A DNA stretch of 64,000 bases from positions 21,085,001 to 21,149,000 of the forward strand of contig CM074859.1 of NCBI GenBank assembly GCA_037501455.1, given 5' to 3'. This DNA comes from Lantana camara (lineage: Eukaryota > Streptophyta > Magnoliopsida > Lamiales > Verbenaceae). The position numbers were made by a program, and so were the translations under genes. Shown piece after piece: positions 22,980-35,664 of the stretch (its first letter is position 1; each line of letters starts with the position of its first letter). The notes under the pieces are model-generated. The model saw nothing but the letters and a program-made list of their open reading frames with translations, was not told where the DNA came from and did no database searches.

Positions 22980-23345
22980 ATCAACAATCAACTAAAATCT
23001 AACTAACACTATTAATAAATCTTACATCACCCGTAGTTATAATATATAACCGAGAGCTTCACCCTGCACCACGAAGAACGGAAGAAACACAAAATTACTT
23101 GGGTCAAACCTCATTATTCTTATACATCATTCTCGTAATACTTTTGTAAAAAATAATAAAATAAGGGTGACCTGGGAGAAAAAAAAAAAAATTTGGCAAC
23201 ACGAGGAAAACCCGTCAGAAATTGAACTATACCAACGGATCTTTGAAATGGCAACGAAAAAGGACACTACCAACCCCGATTGGGGACAGACTTACCTGTT
23301 CGAAATCCCGATTTTTAGACGTTTTCTTGTAAGAAAGGGTTAGTT
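22980..23345 (-). pseudogene. 3' end of a further F-box copy (copy C)
   Basis: It matches the last exon and intron region of copies A and B: an AACCGAGAGCTTCACCCTGCACC segment (last exon and acceptor, plus strand) and the following GAAGAAACACAAAATTACTTG intron sequence. Homology stops at about 23345 before any of the main exon is reached. The gene body is missing. The orphan 5' flank at 28785-28960 may be the other end of this same copy. Confidence 0.65.
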
Positions 23346-24399
23346 ATGTTGGGAAATTCTAGCCTAGACCCGGTTTGATGGAGCCCACGAATAAAAACGC
23401 GCCACGTGGAAAATTAATTTTTAATTAAAATAATTAATAAACTTAACTAATTTTCTAACTCTTAACAATATCTAATTATTATATTCTCAAATATGGCTTC
23501 TCTTAAAAAAAACAAACCTTCATCTTCTCTACAAATCTCCATTTTCCTTTATTCTCACTTCTTGACATCTCAATTTTGACAGTCTCCTTCTAAAAGATTT
23601 CAATGACCTACCATGTATTTCACATGGATTTATTTTAGTTCAACGTCCAATGTTAGAGATATATAGAATGACTATCCATTAGTGATTCATCACAAAACAC
23701 TTGTGTGGCGGCAATGCTTACAGGAATCCGCCGTCGTGGTGTTTGATGATAACACTTTGAGTTGAGTTAAAAATATTGTTAGCTAGAGTAGAGTTAGAAA
23801 ATTAGTTGAGTTTATTAATTATTTTAATTAAAAATTGATTTTCCATGTAACGCGTTTTTATTCACTGGCTCGGTTATGTAATATTTTCTTTTTTTGCTCT
23901 AAGATTAAGTTGTTCACAATGGCTATATGTGTGAAATTTTTACCTACTCGTAATTACCTTTATGCGGAAACTCTTATTTACCAAACAAAGAGAAAAAAAA
24001 ATCTTACACTTCTATTTTGGCCTTCGTAATTTGAAAGGAATTTATGCTAATTTATGTTTTTTTTTTTTCAATTGGATGTCATACATTTTTCTCTTATCTT
24101 GTTATGTACTCGTTTAGGTTTTGATTGATTGTAGATTGATTTTAATTACCCGTTATTTTTTCTTGTCCCAATTGGAGAAGACATCATTTTCAACAACTTG
24201 TATCAAAATTACAAATCCTAATTTTCAAAAACGAAAAATTTTCTTTAGAAAAATCTAAGTGATTGATGATGTGTCGGAAAAAAGATCATTGTTGGTGCGA
24301 TGAGATGAGAAGAAAAATGGCGGAAGTATTCCGCAAGGGAAGAAACAATTAAGGGTATTAGGCTTGGGAGAATAAAAATAAAAATTTGAGAATATGGAA

Positions 24400-24605
24400 T
24401 TAGTACTTTATCTTGCAGTTTGAAGCGCCCCATTGTCCCCGACATCGTGGTTAACTTCGTCCGCCCTAAAATTATGTCTGTTAATTCGCCCTCCACATGC
24501 CTTGCCTCTTCATTTCTTTCTTGGAATACTTCTCACCACATAGTTCCCTCAGGTCTTTCTTGGAATACTTTCTTGAATTTGCATCAAACATTATTGTTGC
24601 GCATG
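24400..24605 (-). pseudogene. WRN-like exonuclease fragment
   Basis: The minus-strand translation contains KDLRELCGEKYSKKEMKRQG and, after a frameshift, GELTDIILGRTKLTT and FKLQDKVL. The fragment at 29654-30165 has almost the same sequence. This corresponds to the stretch between Exo II and Exo III of the intact gene at 4692-5309. All catalytic motifs are absent. Confidence 0.7.
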
Positions 24606-26857
24606 TAGGTAACCAAGTCGATATAGTATGTATTGTGAAGATGAAAAGTAAATGGTGTTGGTAATGTATTACTACCGTAATCTCGCAATATGTCATCAAT
24701 ACTTTGCAGTGTCGGTAATGCGTTATGGTTTTGGAAAAATTGTGTTGTGGTTTTGGTGGTAATTTAGCGATGACACTAGTCCTTCTGGCGTCATCCGGAC
24801 CAAATAATGAGTTAAGTTCATGCACATTCTCTCCATTGGGTAGTGCCGGTAATGCGTTCCTATTTTGAACTCTTGTAATTAAATAATTATTTATGGATAT
24901 TCTACCAAAGTTAATAAAGTGGTTTGAAGTAAGGTACACAATAAAATGCGGATGATATTCCTGTAACTCAAAGAAAGCGTGTAATATATACAATTGGAGA
25001 TGAGATGGCTATATCTAACAATGTTGAATTGTTACCTTCCAAATGCTTGCCCAAAGAGCCGGAGTGGTTGGGATGGACAGAGTGTTTTCATCGTACTGGA
25101 CGCAAGTGTGGTTTCTTAGTACCTACCATGTATGAAATCGTAGGACAGCTAGTTCAAACCGGTCAGTGATGTTGTCCAATGTAAGTGTCCTTGTACCGTA
25201 CTTATTCATCTAATCCGCAATGATGGACATAATCGCAATGTCATTCATCGTAATGTAACGTTTATGAAAGATTGCCTCAGTCTGCATCCACGAGAAGAAC
25301 TGCTCGTCGAGAAACTCGTTCCAAATAGCGTCAAAGATGATACCATACTTTGTTAAGAACTTTTCCATTCTATTGCTGAATTTTCCTATGTTCATTAGCA
25401 TGTATGAGCTTAGTTATTAGTGGCATCAGATATTTATAATGCTAAACTGAAAGTGCTTGGTCGCCGTCTTAATGTTAATGGTGATAGAAACTGTTTGTGT
25501 ATTCTGTGTGATACAATTGTAGGCATTATTCTATATTTTCCTTTAACGTGAAAAATATAAATATACATGCCATTGAATTAGTGTACTTTGTACTTACCGA
25601 ATTGTGGAGCAAATTTTTGAATCGTTCCAGTACTAAGGAAAAAGAGCTACCATAAAATCCTTTTCAATTCATATCTTCATAGCCCTGCATAAGCATCCTC
25701 CAACAGTTTTTTTTTATCAATAAAGTTTGCATGCTTTGAATGTTGCTCTACTGGTAGATTCGCAAAGGGAATATTTCAATTGATATGACACTGCCCCTCT
25801 GCTTTGTCCATATCAATTTTGTGATATTTATCCATCACTATATGTTTATAGGTAAAGCATTTTGTTCACCCCAAACAGAATAACTTTGCACTTTTATAAA
25901 AGTGTAATAAACATATACATAATGCATATGTAAGTTTGGCCTGCGTAGGGTTAGTAATGGTGTAAAGACGCAAAGCCTTGTATAATTGTTTTCCCAATTG
26001 ATGAGTGGAGCCTTTTGGTAGCAACTATGGTCATCCATATTTCTACAACGAATTATGGACGGAGGCACATGATCATCGATGCATTGGATTGTTGTATGAT
26101 CAACGTGATCGGGCATGTAAGAATGTACAGCCGTCCTATGGATTTGATTTGTAGATGTTGAAGAATACCATGAACAACGAGTTTCATGCTTCATTCACAG
26201 AAGAGTTCTTCATTCGGAAGCTTAAAATGCATTGTCGTCGTTGTCTCGGTTTGAATTGGTAAATAAATCAAAGTTGTATTGTGCTCGACCCTGTCCACAA
26301 AATATTCGATGCCCCCCGCCCCCCAAAAAAAAAAAAAAAAAAACATGGAGACCTCATTGGTAGAGGTACATTTTCTTAGGACTTTAAATATGAGTAGATT
26401 AAAATTAATGTTATTATCACTAAATATATTCATATCAAATGATGGATACTTGATTGTGCTACATGGTCTGATAATTCAGGCCAACCGATTCACAAGGGTG
26501 TACTTCGATTTGCCTGAGCCCCATCGGGAGCGTCTGAAGGCTTTATTAAAAGACGAGCTTCCTCTTTAAAAAATATTTGGTTAATGTAATTAGCCGGTAA
26601 GTTCTAGTGTATCCATTAATTTTTGTATGTGATAGCCTTTTTTGCTTTTTTTCATATGCAGTGCAATAACACTATGAGTGGCTATAATATGTATGTTCTT
26701 TCGTATGTAGTTATGGAACATATTTTCATTTCAAAGTCATTGGACTGTTCACATGGGCGTATGGTTTAAGTTTGATGTGAATTTATTTGCTTCCATTTTG
26801 TTCCGTCACGTTTGGATATTGATGGGTATAAGCTGACAAATCGTTACACGACGATAC

Positions 26858-27268
26858 ATGACAATTCATTTCCATATTCAAAATTTTCATGCAAACACTT
26901 GCAATCACTATAACCAACTCATTGTCAATTTAAAATCAATGGTATTGGTGGTCGATACTAGATCTGCACCCAACAAACAGGATAACAACGTACATATTAA
27001 GGCAAACATTAACATATACTACAATGACACTTTCATACCAAAATACGACATCCATTTAGGTGGAAGGTATTATCGACAAGTTTCAAAGATCAACATCGCT
27101 CCCATCATCACTGTTTGTAAAGTCTGGATCAACAAGATTGTCGAGTGGTTCACCGAGGACCAAAGCTGCCCTCTTCTTATAAAATATGCATATCAACAGT
27201 TTGAAATTTCGCAGGCTACATTCACGACATTTGTTTCCTCTTCTGACTCCTGTTGGATTGTGGGTTAA
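26858..27268 (+). CDS. Hypothetical open reading frame, 136 codons
   Basis: This is the longest open frame between 22.6 and 33 kb, with no recognised domain. A stretch near residues 60-95 (KYDIHLGGRYY ... VCKVWINKIVEWF) weakly resembles the N-terminal strand and helix before Exo I in the WRN-like exonucleases, where the intact gene has FNVLFSGDAIYTTV ... VSKWINDI. No Exo motif follows. It is either a decayed N-terminal exonuclease fragment or chance. I would not treat it as an active gene. Confidence 0.2.
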   Translation: MTIHFHIQNFHANTCNHYNQLIVNLKSMVLVVDTRSAPNKQDNNVHIKANINIYYNDTFIPKYDIHLGGRYYRQVSKINIAPIITVCKVWINKIVEWFTEDQSCPLLIKYAYQQFEISQATFTTFVSSSDSCWIVG

Positions 27269-27364
27269 ATGCATTGAAGGTTAGGTACAAAAACCTAGCC
27301 ACGACATAAAAAACGAAATGAAATGCATTTGAAATATACAATTGTGTAAGTGTAAACTGATATT

Positions 27365-27740
27365 GTTTAGCATATCGGATGGGATTTCAAGCACATGTAC
27401 TCCCCCGAGGCCGTTATAACATTCGATCCGTAATCACCAATAATCTCTTCTTTATGTATAAACCTCCAAAACCTATCAAATTTCTCTCAGATCTCCATGA
27501 CCTTCGCATAAATGTCCTCCATTGTCAGAGTCCGACCAAACTCCCAAGATAGAGACCTGTCGCCTCCTCGTATATGTTGATCATGTAAAATCTGGTATGG
27601 ACCAGTATTATTTTCCTACTAGTGTTAATAAACTGGATTAGATGGTTCTCTTCAGCTTGAACCCATGCAACCATTTTACTTGTTACTGCAGTTTGTTCAC
27701 TAATGAACCAAAGGTTATTTCCAATATGTCTGATGCAAAG
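27365..27740 (-). pseudogene. Coding-like decayed fragment, family unknown
   Basis: Two minus-strand frames join across a shift near 27540. The first ends in FYMINIYEEATG. The second reads RTLTMEDIYAKVMEI, then a stop codon, then KFDRFWRFIHKEEIIGDYGS. The amino-acid pattern looks like real protein, but I cannot name the family. Confidence 0.3.
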
Positions 27741-28784
27741 GTGTGTTAACAATAGGTGTTCTTATATAGGGCACAACCTGATAAGATTTAATACTGAAAT
27801 GTAGTAATTGGAATGGGTGGACTGATCTATTAATTGTGGAGTACAATTCCCCATGCAACTGCTAACACCATGTGCGCAACTAATGGAATTGATAGTGCAA
27901 TTGTGGAAATGTTTACAGAAGGCATACAACTTTAGTATATGGCCCTTCAATTATTTGTAAAAACAATAATGTGAAACCGTGTCCGATACTATTTTCAATT
28001 GCACTGTAATATTGAGAGATGATCTCCTTCATCTGTCTAAAATTTTATGTTTGAATGGTTAATATTAACGGTAACCCGTTGCATTACAAGTTTTTACATG
28101 TAACGGTCTTCATTAACTATGGTACTGGGTGTCAAATGCTTTACTATTCTTTCAGAAAAATATTTTGAAGTGTGTCGATTTGGTACCTACGATGTCCGAT
28201 TGAGCAATGTGATTTCATTTATGGTGCATATTACTGGTTACTATGGCCAACAATTTATTCCACACTCCCTTTTGTGGATACTCCTTTTAATATTTTTCAA
28301 TATTACAACTTCTTAATGATCTTGTACTTTAATGATCCGCCTCACATTATGTATTTGTTGGCACATTCAATGGTTACACTTTTTTGTTGTAGTCGATCCA
28401 TCACTTTGTATGAATTTTAGGATGGCAACAACCTAATTAGGTTTACAAAACACCAAAACCAATGACCATATAGGTCGCAAGATTTCATGAACCAAGGCAA
28501 TTCAGTCGTTGCACATACTTTGCAAACAACATGGTACAAATGGAAACCAACTTATCATAACAAGATATGATGCAAACAAGTCTCATAACACATTCCTTAA
28601 TAAAAGACATTACATATAGAATAAAAACAATAATATAAACTAATTAAATTACACATAGGCATCCTTACTGGTCTTGCCACCAACATTGAAGACTTGTTGG
28701 ACATTGCGGATATCCGGTTCCCTCGGAAGCATGGCTGCATTCTTGACGACAAATATATGGGGCAGCCTCTAAAGTGCCCCATTG

Positions 28785-28960
28785 TTAGATCTATAATCGT
28801 ATATGATTGTTTTCCTCAAATTCCTACAAATTATATAATATATATTTTTGAACGGATCTTGCTCTTAAATAAGTAGGATTTAATACCATACTACTGTACA
28901 ATTAGTTTCCAATATGGCCTAGGAATTCTAGAGTTTTTTATTTAATTTGATGGATTACTT
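28785..28960 (-). promoter_or_regulatory. Orphan F-box 5' flank (copy D)
   Basis: From CCTCAAATTCCTACAAATT through AAATAAGTAGGATTTAATACC to CCAATATGGCCTAGGAATT it matches the sequence immediately upstream of F-box copies B and E. No F-box coding sequence follows on its 3' side (below 28785). Confidence 0.65.
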
Positions 28961-29132
28961 ATTCTAAATTAATAATTAAATACTCATAATAGTGTAAAAT
29001 AGACCATATATTCCCAATTTTGCTTTGGTTTATTGTTTTTGCTTAATATTTAATTATGCAGGGTTTAATCAAAATACAAATTTTGTAATTATTTGATTAA
29101 TTGTCAAGTTTATATTTTTCAAGTACTGATAT
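28961..29132. other. AT-rich intergenic sequence
   Basis: Nothing recognised. Confidence 0.3.
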
Positions 29133-29310
29133 TACTGTGTATCTTTACCCTTTCTCAATTCTAAAAACAAAACTAATAAAAAAATTTCATCAAACTATCG
29201 GTTTGAAAAAAAAAAAAAACATACTGTGTATCTTTACCCTTTCTCAATCCTAAAAACAAAACTAATAAACAAAATTTATCAAACCATCGGTTTGAAAAAA
29301 AAAAAAGCAT
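29133..29310. repeat. Tandem duplication, about 90-bp unit, two copies
   Basis: A unit starting TACTGTGTATCTTTACCC and ending in ATCGGTTTGAAAAAAAAAA is present twice in direct orientation. Confidence 0.85.
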
Positions 29311-29653
29311 ACTGTCATTACTCCATTACAGAAACAATACAATCCAAAATACGAAAATACACTCCAAACTACGAAAATAACCAATATAAACTTGGTAGAT
29401 CAAGACCCACAAACTCCAAAATATGAAAATAACCAACATAAACTTTGTAAGACACACCGACTCCTAAAATCAAAACCTAAAATAAAAAACATTCAAGAAA
29501 ACAGAAAAAACCACCAAACAATCTTCTACAAACCCACACAAATGTTTTCCTCAGCTCCAAGATTAGAAACGCGACCACAACAAACCTCGCCACAATTTCT
29601 TCCGTGGAGGAACGTTGCCACTCAGCTTTGGTGATGTGATTGGGTATCACCAA

Positions 29654-30165
29654 TTACTTTTCAACTAATAAAGTTTTTGTCAAAATTTTTAGCACCTCGT
29701 CCTGCAACTTAAAGTGAGCCACCGTCCTCGGCGACGTGGTTAACTTTATCCGCCCTAGAATTATGTTTGTCAATTCGCCCTTCACGCCATCCCTCTTCAT
29801 TTCTTTCTTGGAATACTTTTCACCACATAGTTCCCTCAGGTCTTTCACTTCCCCAGTTGTAGTCCATAATCTCGGCCAAGGATGTCGAGGTTGGAATCCA
29901 TATCGATACCAAGGAAAATGAGTGTGTTGCTAGTTAAGAAATTGATTAGCTCGTGGAGCTCGTACATCAAGTATTGACCTCCTGTTGAGATAACGAAATG
30001 ACATGGATTTTGCAACTAGATTTCAAGGCCGATTAGAGTCTTTCGGTGGTTGCCTACCAGGACGGAGTTGGTGGGGAGGCCATTTATCCAATTCTTGACC
30101 ACCTTGGGGTCACTTGTGAGAGTAGTGTCAACTGTGTAGTTATGAAATTCAATAGTACATACCAT
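29654..30165 (-). pseudogene. WRN-like 3'-5' exonuclease pseudogene
   Basis: The Met at 30165 starts a frame with VDTTLTSDPKVVKNWING, homologous to residues 22-40 of the intact exonuclease. Exo I is damaged: GLEI followed by a stop codon replaces GLDIEW. Exo II is preserved as FLGIDMDSNLDILGRDYG. The frame then shifts into KDLRELCGEKYSKKEMKR and ILGRIKLTT. Exo III is missing. It has at least two stops and one frameshift, so it is not functional. It lies next to orphan F-box flank D, and the intact exonuclease likewise lies near F-box copy A. Confidence 0.8.
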
Positions 30166-31625
30166 TTTGTGAGAGAATGACTTGTGAAAGGAGAAGAGAT
30201 GTGAAGTTGTGAAGAGCTAAAATTGAAGTGAGTTTAAATAAGTGAAGTGAGTTTGAGTTAAGGGATTGTGTTTATTGTGTGATCTTTAATACAAAAGATT
30301 ATGGCAGTGATTTTCAGTGTTTTTATGAGTTGAAGAGGATTTGATCATGTGAGGTTTCAAACTTTATTTTTTATGAATGGGGGTTCTGATTTCATTGCAG
30401 GGATCCTTCAGTAGTGATTTTATGAGTAGGGATTCTGATTTGGTTGTAGGGATTTTTCTTACTTTGATTTTAGTTGGAGACAATAATGAAGAATGTTGTT
30501 TCTTACTTTGATTTTGGTTGAAGACAATAATAACCATGTTAATTAGAATATGTTTTAGTGCAACTATGAGATTGGTTAAACTCCACGCTGGTTAAATTTG
30601 ATGTGATTTAGCCATCAGTAAATAGAAAATAAAATTCCATCGTTGCTTATATGCCATCTTATTAATTAATGTAAAAAATAATTATAAATACGTTTTTTTC
30701 TCTAAGATCCATACTTAGTTATCTCTTTATTTCTATTGATTGATCTGGGACTTCTTTACGGCCCTGATGTGGGACTAGTTTCTTTACGGGACTAGTTTTT
30801 CCTCTTCAAGAACCGACGAACTCTCAAACCTCTCAGACCTGTTTACGAACAACCAAACAGGTTGTGACAAGTAAGAACCGACGAACTCTCAAAACCTGTT
30901 TATGAACAATCAATGAACTCTCAAACTTGTGAACATCACAAGAAGAACATGATCATAGGTTCTTTGGGTTAAACTAAATGACAAATGAGCTCATTTAGGG
31001 ATAACTGATATGTCGGTAAGTGGGAGATGGAGATAAAAGAGCTATTTCTGCTTCTAACTGAGACTTTGGCGAGTGGGAGATCCAGGAGTAATTTCTGCTC
31101 GTAGTTCTTCCATGAGCTCTTAAATCGGATGCTTATCAAAGACATTTGGCCCCTCTCCTTGATATACACACATAACTCATACAATATCAATGAGCTCAGA
31201 TGATCAAACAAGGAATAATAAAGAATGATCTAAAAGTGGATTCATACTCCCGGAAAGGAAATGGTTCGTTCCCACTAATGCCAGAGGAGGTTGGACTTCT
31301 GTTAGAGCAAGAATATACTTGGCAGGTTCTGAAACGTTTGCTGGTCAAATGGTTTTGAGTCCTTTATGATTGGTTGATTCAATTTTTAACAAGTGAAATG
31401 CATTGACCTAAATGATTACTAGATGTCAAGAGAATAAAAATAGAATCGACCTATTGTGTTGTTGAAAAAATCGGTGCTTGATTCCTCCCCCACTAAAGCG
31501 CTCTCAACCCTTGAGTGATAGGGACATACTCTACCCCGCTTGAGATGGTGTCTTGCATTGGTCAGATTCTTAGTTCGGCAATCGTCCACTTGACATTTCA
31601 GTTATGCTCTAGGAGCCTCCTGTCA
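30166..31625. other. Intergenic sequence
   Basis: No supported gene. A duplicated phrase (GAACCGACGAACTCTCAAA) occurs near 30810 and 30885. Confidence 0.35.
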
Positions 31626-31845
31626 GGCAGGAGGTAGATCCAAATCTTCAAAGAAGTCCTCAGCTGGATAAGGGCTCCTGATGCTGCACAGGCTGGGGTT
31701 GCACCTCAGGTAATAGACCTGCAGGGATCTTCTAGGCCATAAGGTAGATACAGATCTTCAAGTCCTTAGCTGGATGCAAGGACTCCTGATGCTGCACGGG
31801 CTCGGGTTGCACCTCAGGTCATACACCTGTAGGGATCTCCGGCAC
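31626..31845. repeat. Tandem duplication, about 107-bp unit, two copies
   Basis: A unit containing GGACTCCTGATGCTGCAC and GGTTGCACCTCAGGT is present twice in direct orientation. The GC content is higher than in the surroundings, and the minus-strand translation is Pro/Ser-rich. Its origin is unknown. Confidence 0.75.
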
Positions 31846-32289
31846 TGGATGATCCGTAAGGATATGATATGTCACCTGTTGCATAGATAAGTAAATGTAT
31901 TTTTAGGTAAATGATATGGATTAGTATGTGTATTTTCAGATTAAGGATCCATAAGCTCAGATTAAGGCTAAAAAGGTTAATTACACTTGTTCCCCAAATT
32001 AAACAGGATAATTACAGTTGATATACCATTTTAAGATATAATTATAGATACTACCCTTCTAAAGAATTTTAATTACATTAAGGCCCCAAAATTCTAGGGT
32101 TCTGTGAAAAATATGATGATTTTAGCAAAAATATATTCTGAAAATCAAAAAATATCCTCGTTGACATTATATTAGATTTGGTGTAAACATAATAGAATAT
32201 TCGTTCTTACCAGCTTGCAATAGCCCATTATAGTTTTTTCACCAAAATACCAGCATGTTGAAGCCTTAAGTTAGCATAAATATGCCTGC

Positions 32290-34147
32290 AACACTTCAAG
32301 TGTACAAACATTTGGAGCTACATCTGCCATAGCTTCAACAAGACCCTAGCAAATAATATATTAATACAGTTAATTATTAACCAAATGCATAAATTACAAA
32401 TGTATAGAATAGAATGAAAATGTATAACCTTTTGTCTATCTATCATGAAAGTCCAAGACCTCCCATCATAAAAACCACCTAGCATCTGGGTCAATCAAGT
32501 TAAAAAATTTTCCAACTTTCTTTGTTTTTAGTTTCAACCACTGCAAATGCAATGGGATATAAACACATATTCCCACTAAGAAACACTGCTAACAATAATA
32601 TTCCTCCACACTTGCCCTTCAGATGGCAACATCTAAACCAATAAAAGGCTGACAACCATCTAAGAAGTCTTGCTTCAAAGCATCAAGACCTACAATAGAA
32701 TAAAAAAATTAAAACATCAAATTTAAAACTGAAACATATCAAATAATTGTAAAGTGAAACATATGTAATAAAACTAAATCTCACCAATGAAAAATATTTT
32801 AAAATTTGGCTCTCTTATAACCATACCCTGTTCATCTAGATGAAATTGAAACCTTAAAGCGTTCCCCGGATTGGTCCTTTTAACCATTTCTGCATATTTT
32901 AACATTATAGCGTATGATTTTACCGGGTTGTCTTGGATAATGGCTTGAGCCTTAATCTTTGCCCTTTAATGTCCGATTGTGTTCTCATGATTGGTATAAT
33001 TTTCTCAGCAGTCCATGTGGAGTTGGCTTCTTTGATCTTGTCTACCCTAATGCAACTATAATCAGGAATGCATTTCTTGATCACAAAACTGGTCCTGTCA
33101 GTGTCTTCTGTAGTGATTGACGCATGAATTCTCCAAGGGTATCTTTCATCAGCACCCTTTACATGATCCTCATCTTATTACTCTTCAATCTCTTTATTTG
33201 GATACCAGCTCTAATTACATATTTTTTCAATGTTTTCCTAAACTCAATAACAGAATCAAAGACTGTATGTTCTTTGAGGTTGAATTGCTCATTTGGATTT
33301 TCAGTTATCAAAACTTCTGTTGTACTAGACCATTCTCGGAGTGGATCATCTGGAATATCTTCATCACAATCATTGTATTTCTCACAACCATCAGACGAGT
33401 TATAATCTGATATTTCATCAATAGGCACATCTGGATAAACACCCAACGAAGAATCAGAAGTAGTTATGCCAGGTACTTGCTTATTCTCTTCTACTTCTAG
33501 ATCTTCTGTTGGACCAATTTGTGTATCATTTGGTTCTCTTTGAACCAATAACTCCTCTTCATCACTACGGAACATTTCTTCATAATATTCTATGCCCAGA
33601 TGATCACAGAGTTCTTGTTGTGGCTGTGATCTTGTTGTGGCACTTCTTCAAGATCTCCATCTACCAATCTCATATGATTCTCAGACTCATCATCTATGTC
33701 ATTGCTAAAATCACCAACATCATCTACCCTAAGATCATCATTTTCTACAACAAGATCATCTGCCCTAGCAACATCATTTCCCACACCAAGATCAGCAACA
33801 TCATCACAATCAATTTCCACACCAAAATCCCCATTATTTTTTTCCTTGGTCCCCAACCTGAACATCTACATCATCTCCCATATTGGTATCAATACAATTA
33901 GTATGTATACTATTACTTTAATTTCTCTGTGACTTATCTCAAACATCTTAACAATGTCTTATTCCACTATCAACCTGTGATTGACAACTTTGTTGTAGTG
34001 AAAAATATCATAACTTACAAACATAGGTCCCTCTTTCAACTCCTCACAATCCGGGTAAGTTAAATATGTAATGTTTTGCCAAAGACCAGTCAAGTTGTAG
34101 TATTTTGGATCCACATTGTTTAGCCATTTCTGCTGATCCTTGTACAA
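32290..34147 (-). pseudogene. MuDR-type transposase pseudogene
   Basis: Reading down the minus strand, an acidic N-terminal part (33865-33160) ends in FDSVIEFRKTLKKYVIR, the start of the MuDR DNA-binding region. The shifted frame near 33150-32950 gives YPWRIHASITTEDTDRTSF and IPDYSCIRVDKIKEA, the C/H-rich part of that region. At about 32690-32540 the DDE domain starts as QPFIGLDV and, in a shifted frame, CHLKGKCGGI. At about 32450 a WTFMIDRQK stretch marks the second catalytic Asp. At about 32340 the remains of the HIYANF segment are visible. Many frameshifts and stops are present, so it cannot move by itself. Confidence 0.78.
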
Positions 34148-34854
34148 TACTCGGAGGTTGTGAAAATCACGTTTAAATAGTCCTAGAAAAGCAAAGAAAT
34201 AACAGAATTAAAGGTATATTTGAAAAAGTGAACAGATTTTTCAAAAAAACCTACAAAAACAATGTCATGCCTAAGAAATCATGAAATAAATTGCGTCAGT
34301 AGGGTTTTTAAGATGATCAATTATTATAAAATAAAAAAACAAGGAGAAAACATGTAAAAAAGACCCGCATATAACTAGGGTTTACACAAAAGACCTAATA
34401 AATAGTCAAAACTCATAAATAATATATTTTTTTTTTCCTAATAAACGTATGAAAAGTTCATCAAAATACATAATCGAACCAAAAAAATGCTAAATATAAA
34501 AAAGACCTAATTTTCATATCTCAAAATCAATCGTAAAAAGGTTTCTGCAGTAGATTTTTTCTAATACCAACATATATGCCACGCACAACTAAGATTGAAA
34601 AATTCCAAGCAAGATTTAAAAAGAAAAAGGAAAAATACCTTTCGTGGCTGCAAATTTCTTCAAATAGCCACAGAATGTGACAAAACCAAAAAAGCCTGTG
34701 TTTCTTCAATTAAGCGACGTGCTAGGGGCGAGCTTCGTCTAAGAAATCAAACTAAATATCAGAAGTTGAAGCCATTTTCAAAAGCTTTAGGCATGAACAA
34801 GCCATGAATTTATGAGAGAAATCAGAAGTTGAAGCCATTTTCAAAAGTTTTAGC

Positions 34855-35280
34855 GGGGAATTCCCGAAAAATCCTCAAATGGGGACTCAAATGTTTGTTT
34901 GCTCCCCATTTTCAAAAAAAAATTCGTTTGCTCCCCAGATGAGAATCAAAATTTTCGTTTACTCCCCATTTTTCGCAAACGTGGTATAAAAACTCAAGGA
35001 TCACGCAACTCTATTCTACTATCCGATCTCGTCTGTTGAAATCCTCAAATGTTGTATATTTTTCACAATATGATGTATATACATGATATTGTGAAAAATA
35101 TACAACATTTGAGGATTTAGTTATACATGATATTGCGAAAATTATATAATATTTGAGGATTTAGTTACGTGGTCCTTGAGTTTTTATACCATGTTTGCGA
35201 AAAATGGGGAGTAAACAAAATTTTTTTGGGAATAAACAATTTTTTTTTCAACTTATGGGTACTATTAAAAAAAAAACCCC
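34855..35280. mobile_element. MITE nested in the decayed MULE, with inner hairpin
   Basis: It begins GGGGAATTCCCGAAAA, the same end as the MITE at 59261-59526. The outer arms TTTACTCCCCATTTTTCGC and GCGAAAAATGGGGAGTAAAC are inverted. A second, near-perfect hairpin lies inside at 35038-35117 around ATGTATATACAT (arms with AATCCTCAAATGTTGTATA). The CTCCCC-rich ends resemble those of the 9.2-kb MULE at 49294-58500. Confidence 0.7.
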
Positions 35281-35664
35281 AACCTTTAGGCATAAACAAG
35301 CTATGAATTTATGAGAGTTTTGTTCTGTGCTCCATCTTTCTCCCTTTAAAACTTTGGCGGGAAAACTGTGAAGGTGAATGGACAAAATATTTATTTATTG
35401 TTGACCAAAAGTTGTTTATTGTTTGACTAGAGTTTGAGGGTAAATAGGGAATTTAAATTTTAATTTTTTCTAACCAAATAATTGAAAAATACTTAACGGA
35501 AAATTTGAGGACAAAATGGGAAATTAAGTTCATTTTTAACAAATTCCTAGAATTTTGGGGGCTTAGTGTAATTAAATTTTTTTAAAGGGATAGTATCTGT
35601 AATTATATCTAAAAGTGATACTGTAATTACCCTATCTAATTTGGGGGTCAGGTTTAATTAACCC

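Larger units (their letters stand above)
23346..28784. other. Unassigned region between F-box fragments C and D
   Basis: This 5.4-kb stretch separates the 3' remnant of one F-box copy from an orphan F-box 5' flank. Apart from the exonuclease fragment (24400-24605), the open frame at 26858 and the coding-like patch at 27365-27740, I recognise nothing. A short plus-strand segment ending at 26568 (ANRFTRVYFDLPEPHRERLK) resembles a last coding exon after a CAG acceptor, but its family is unknown. Confidence 0.35.
31975..35664 (-). mobile_element. Decayed Mutator-like element (MULE), about 3.7 kb
   Basis: The left end (31975-32105, beginning GGTTAATTACAC) and the right end (about 35540-35664, complement beginning GGGTTAATTAAACC) are inverted repeats over about 125 bp at roughly 80% identity. 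Both include GGCCCCAAAATTCTAGG-type sequence. Between them lies a degraded minus-strand MuDR-type transposase. A nested MITE occupies 34855-35280. No exact 9-bp target duplication could be confirmed. Confidence 0.8.
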
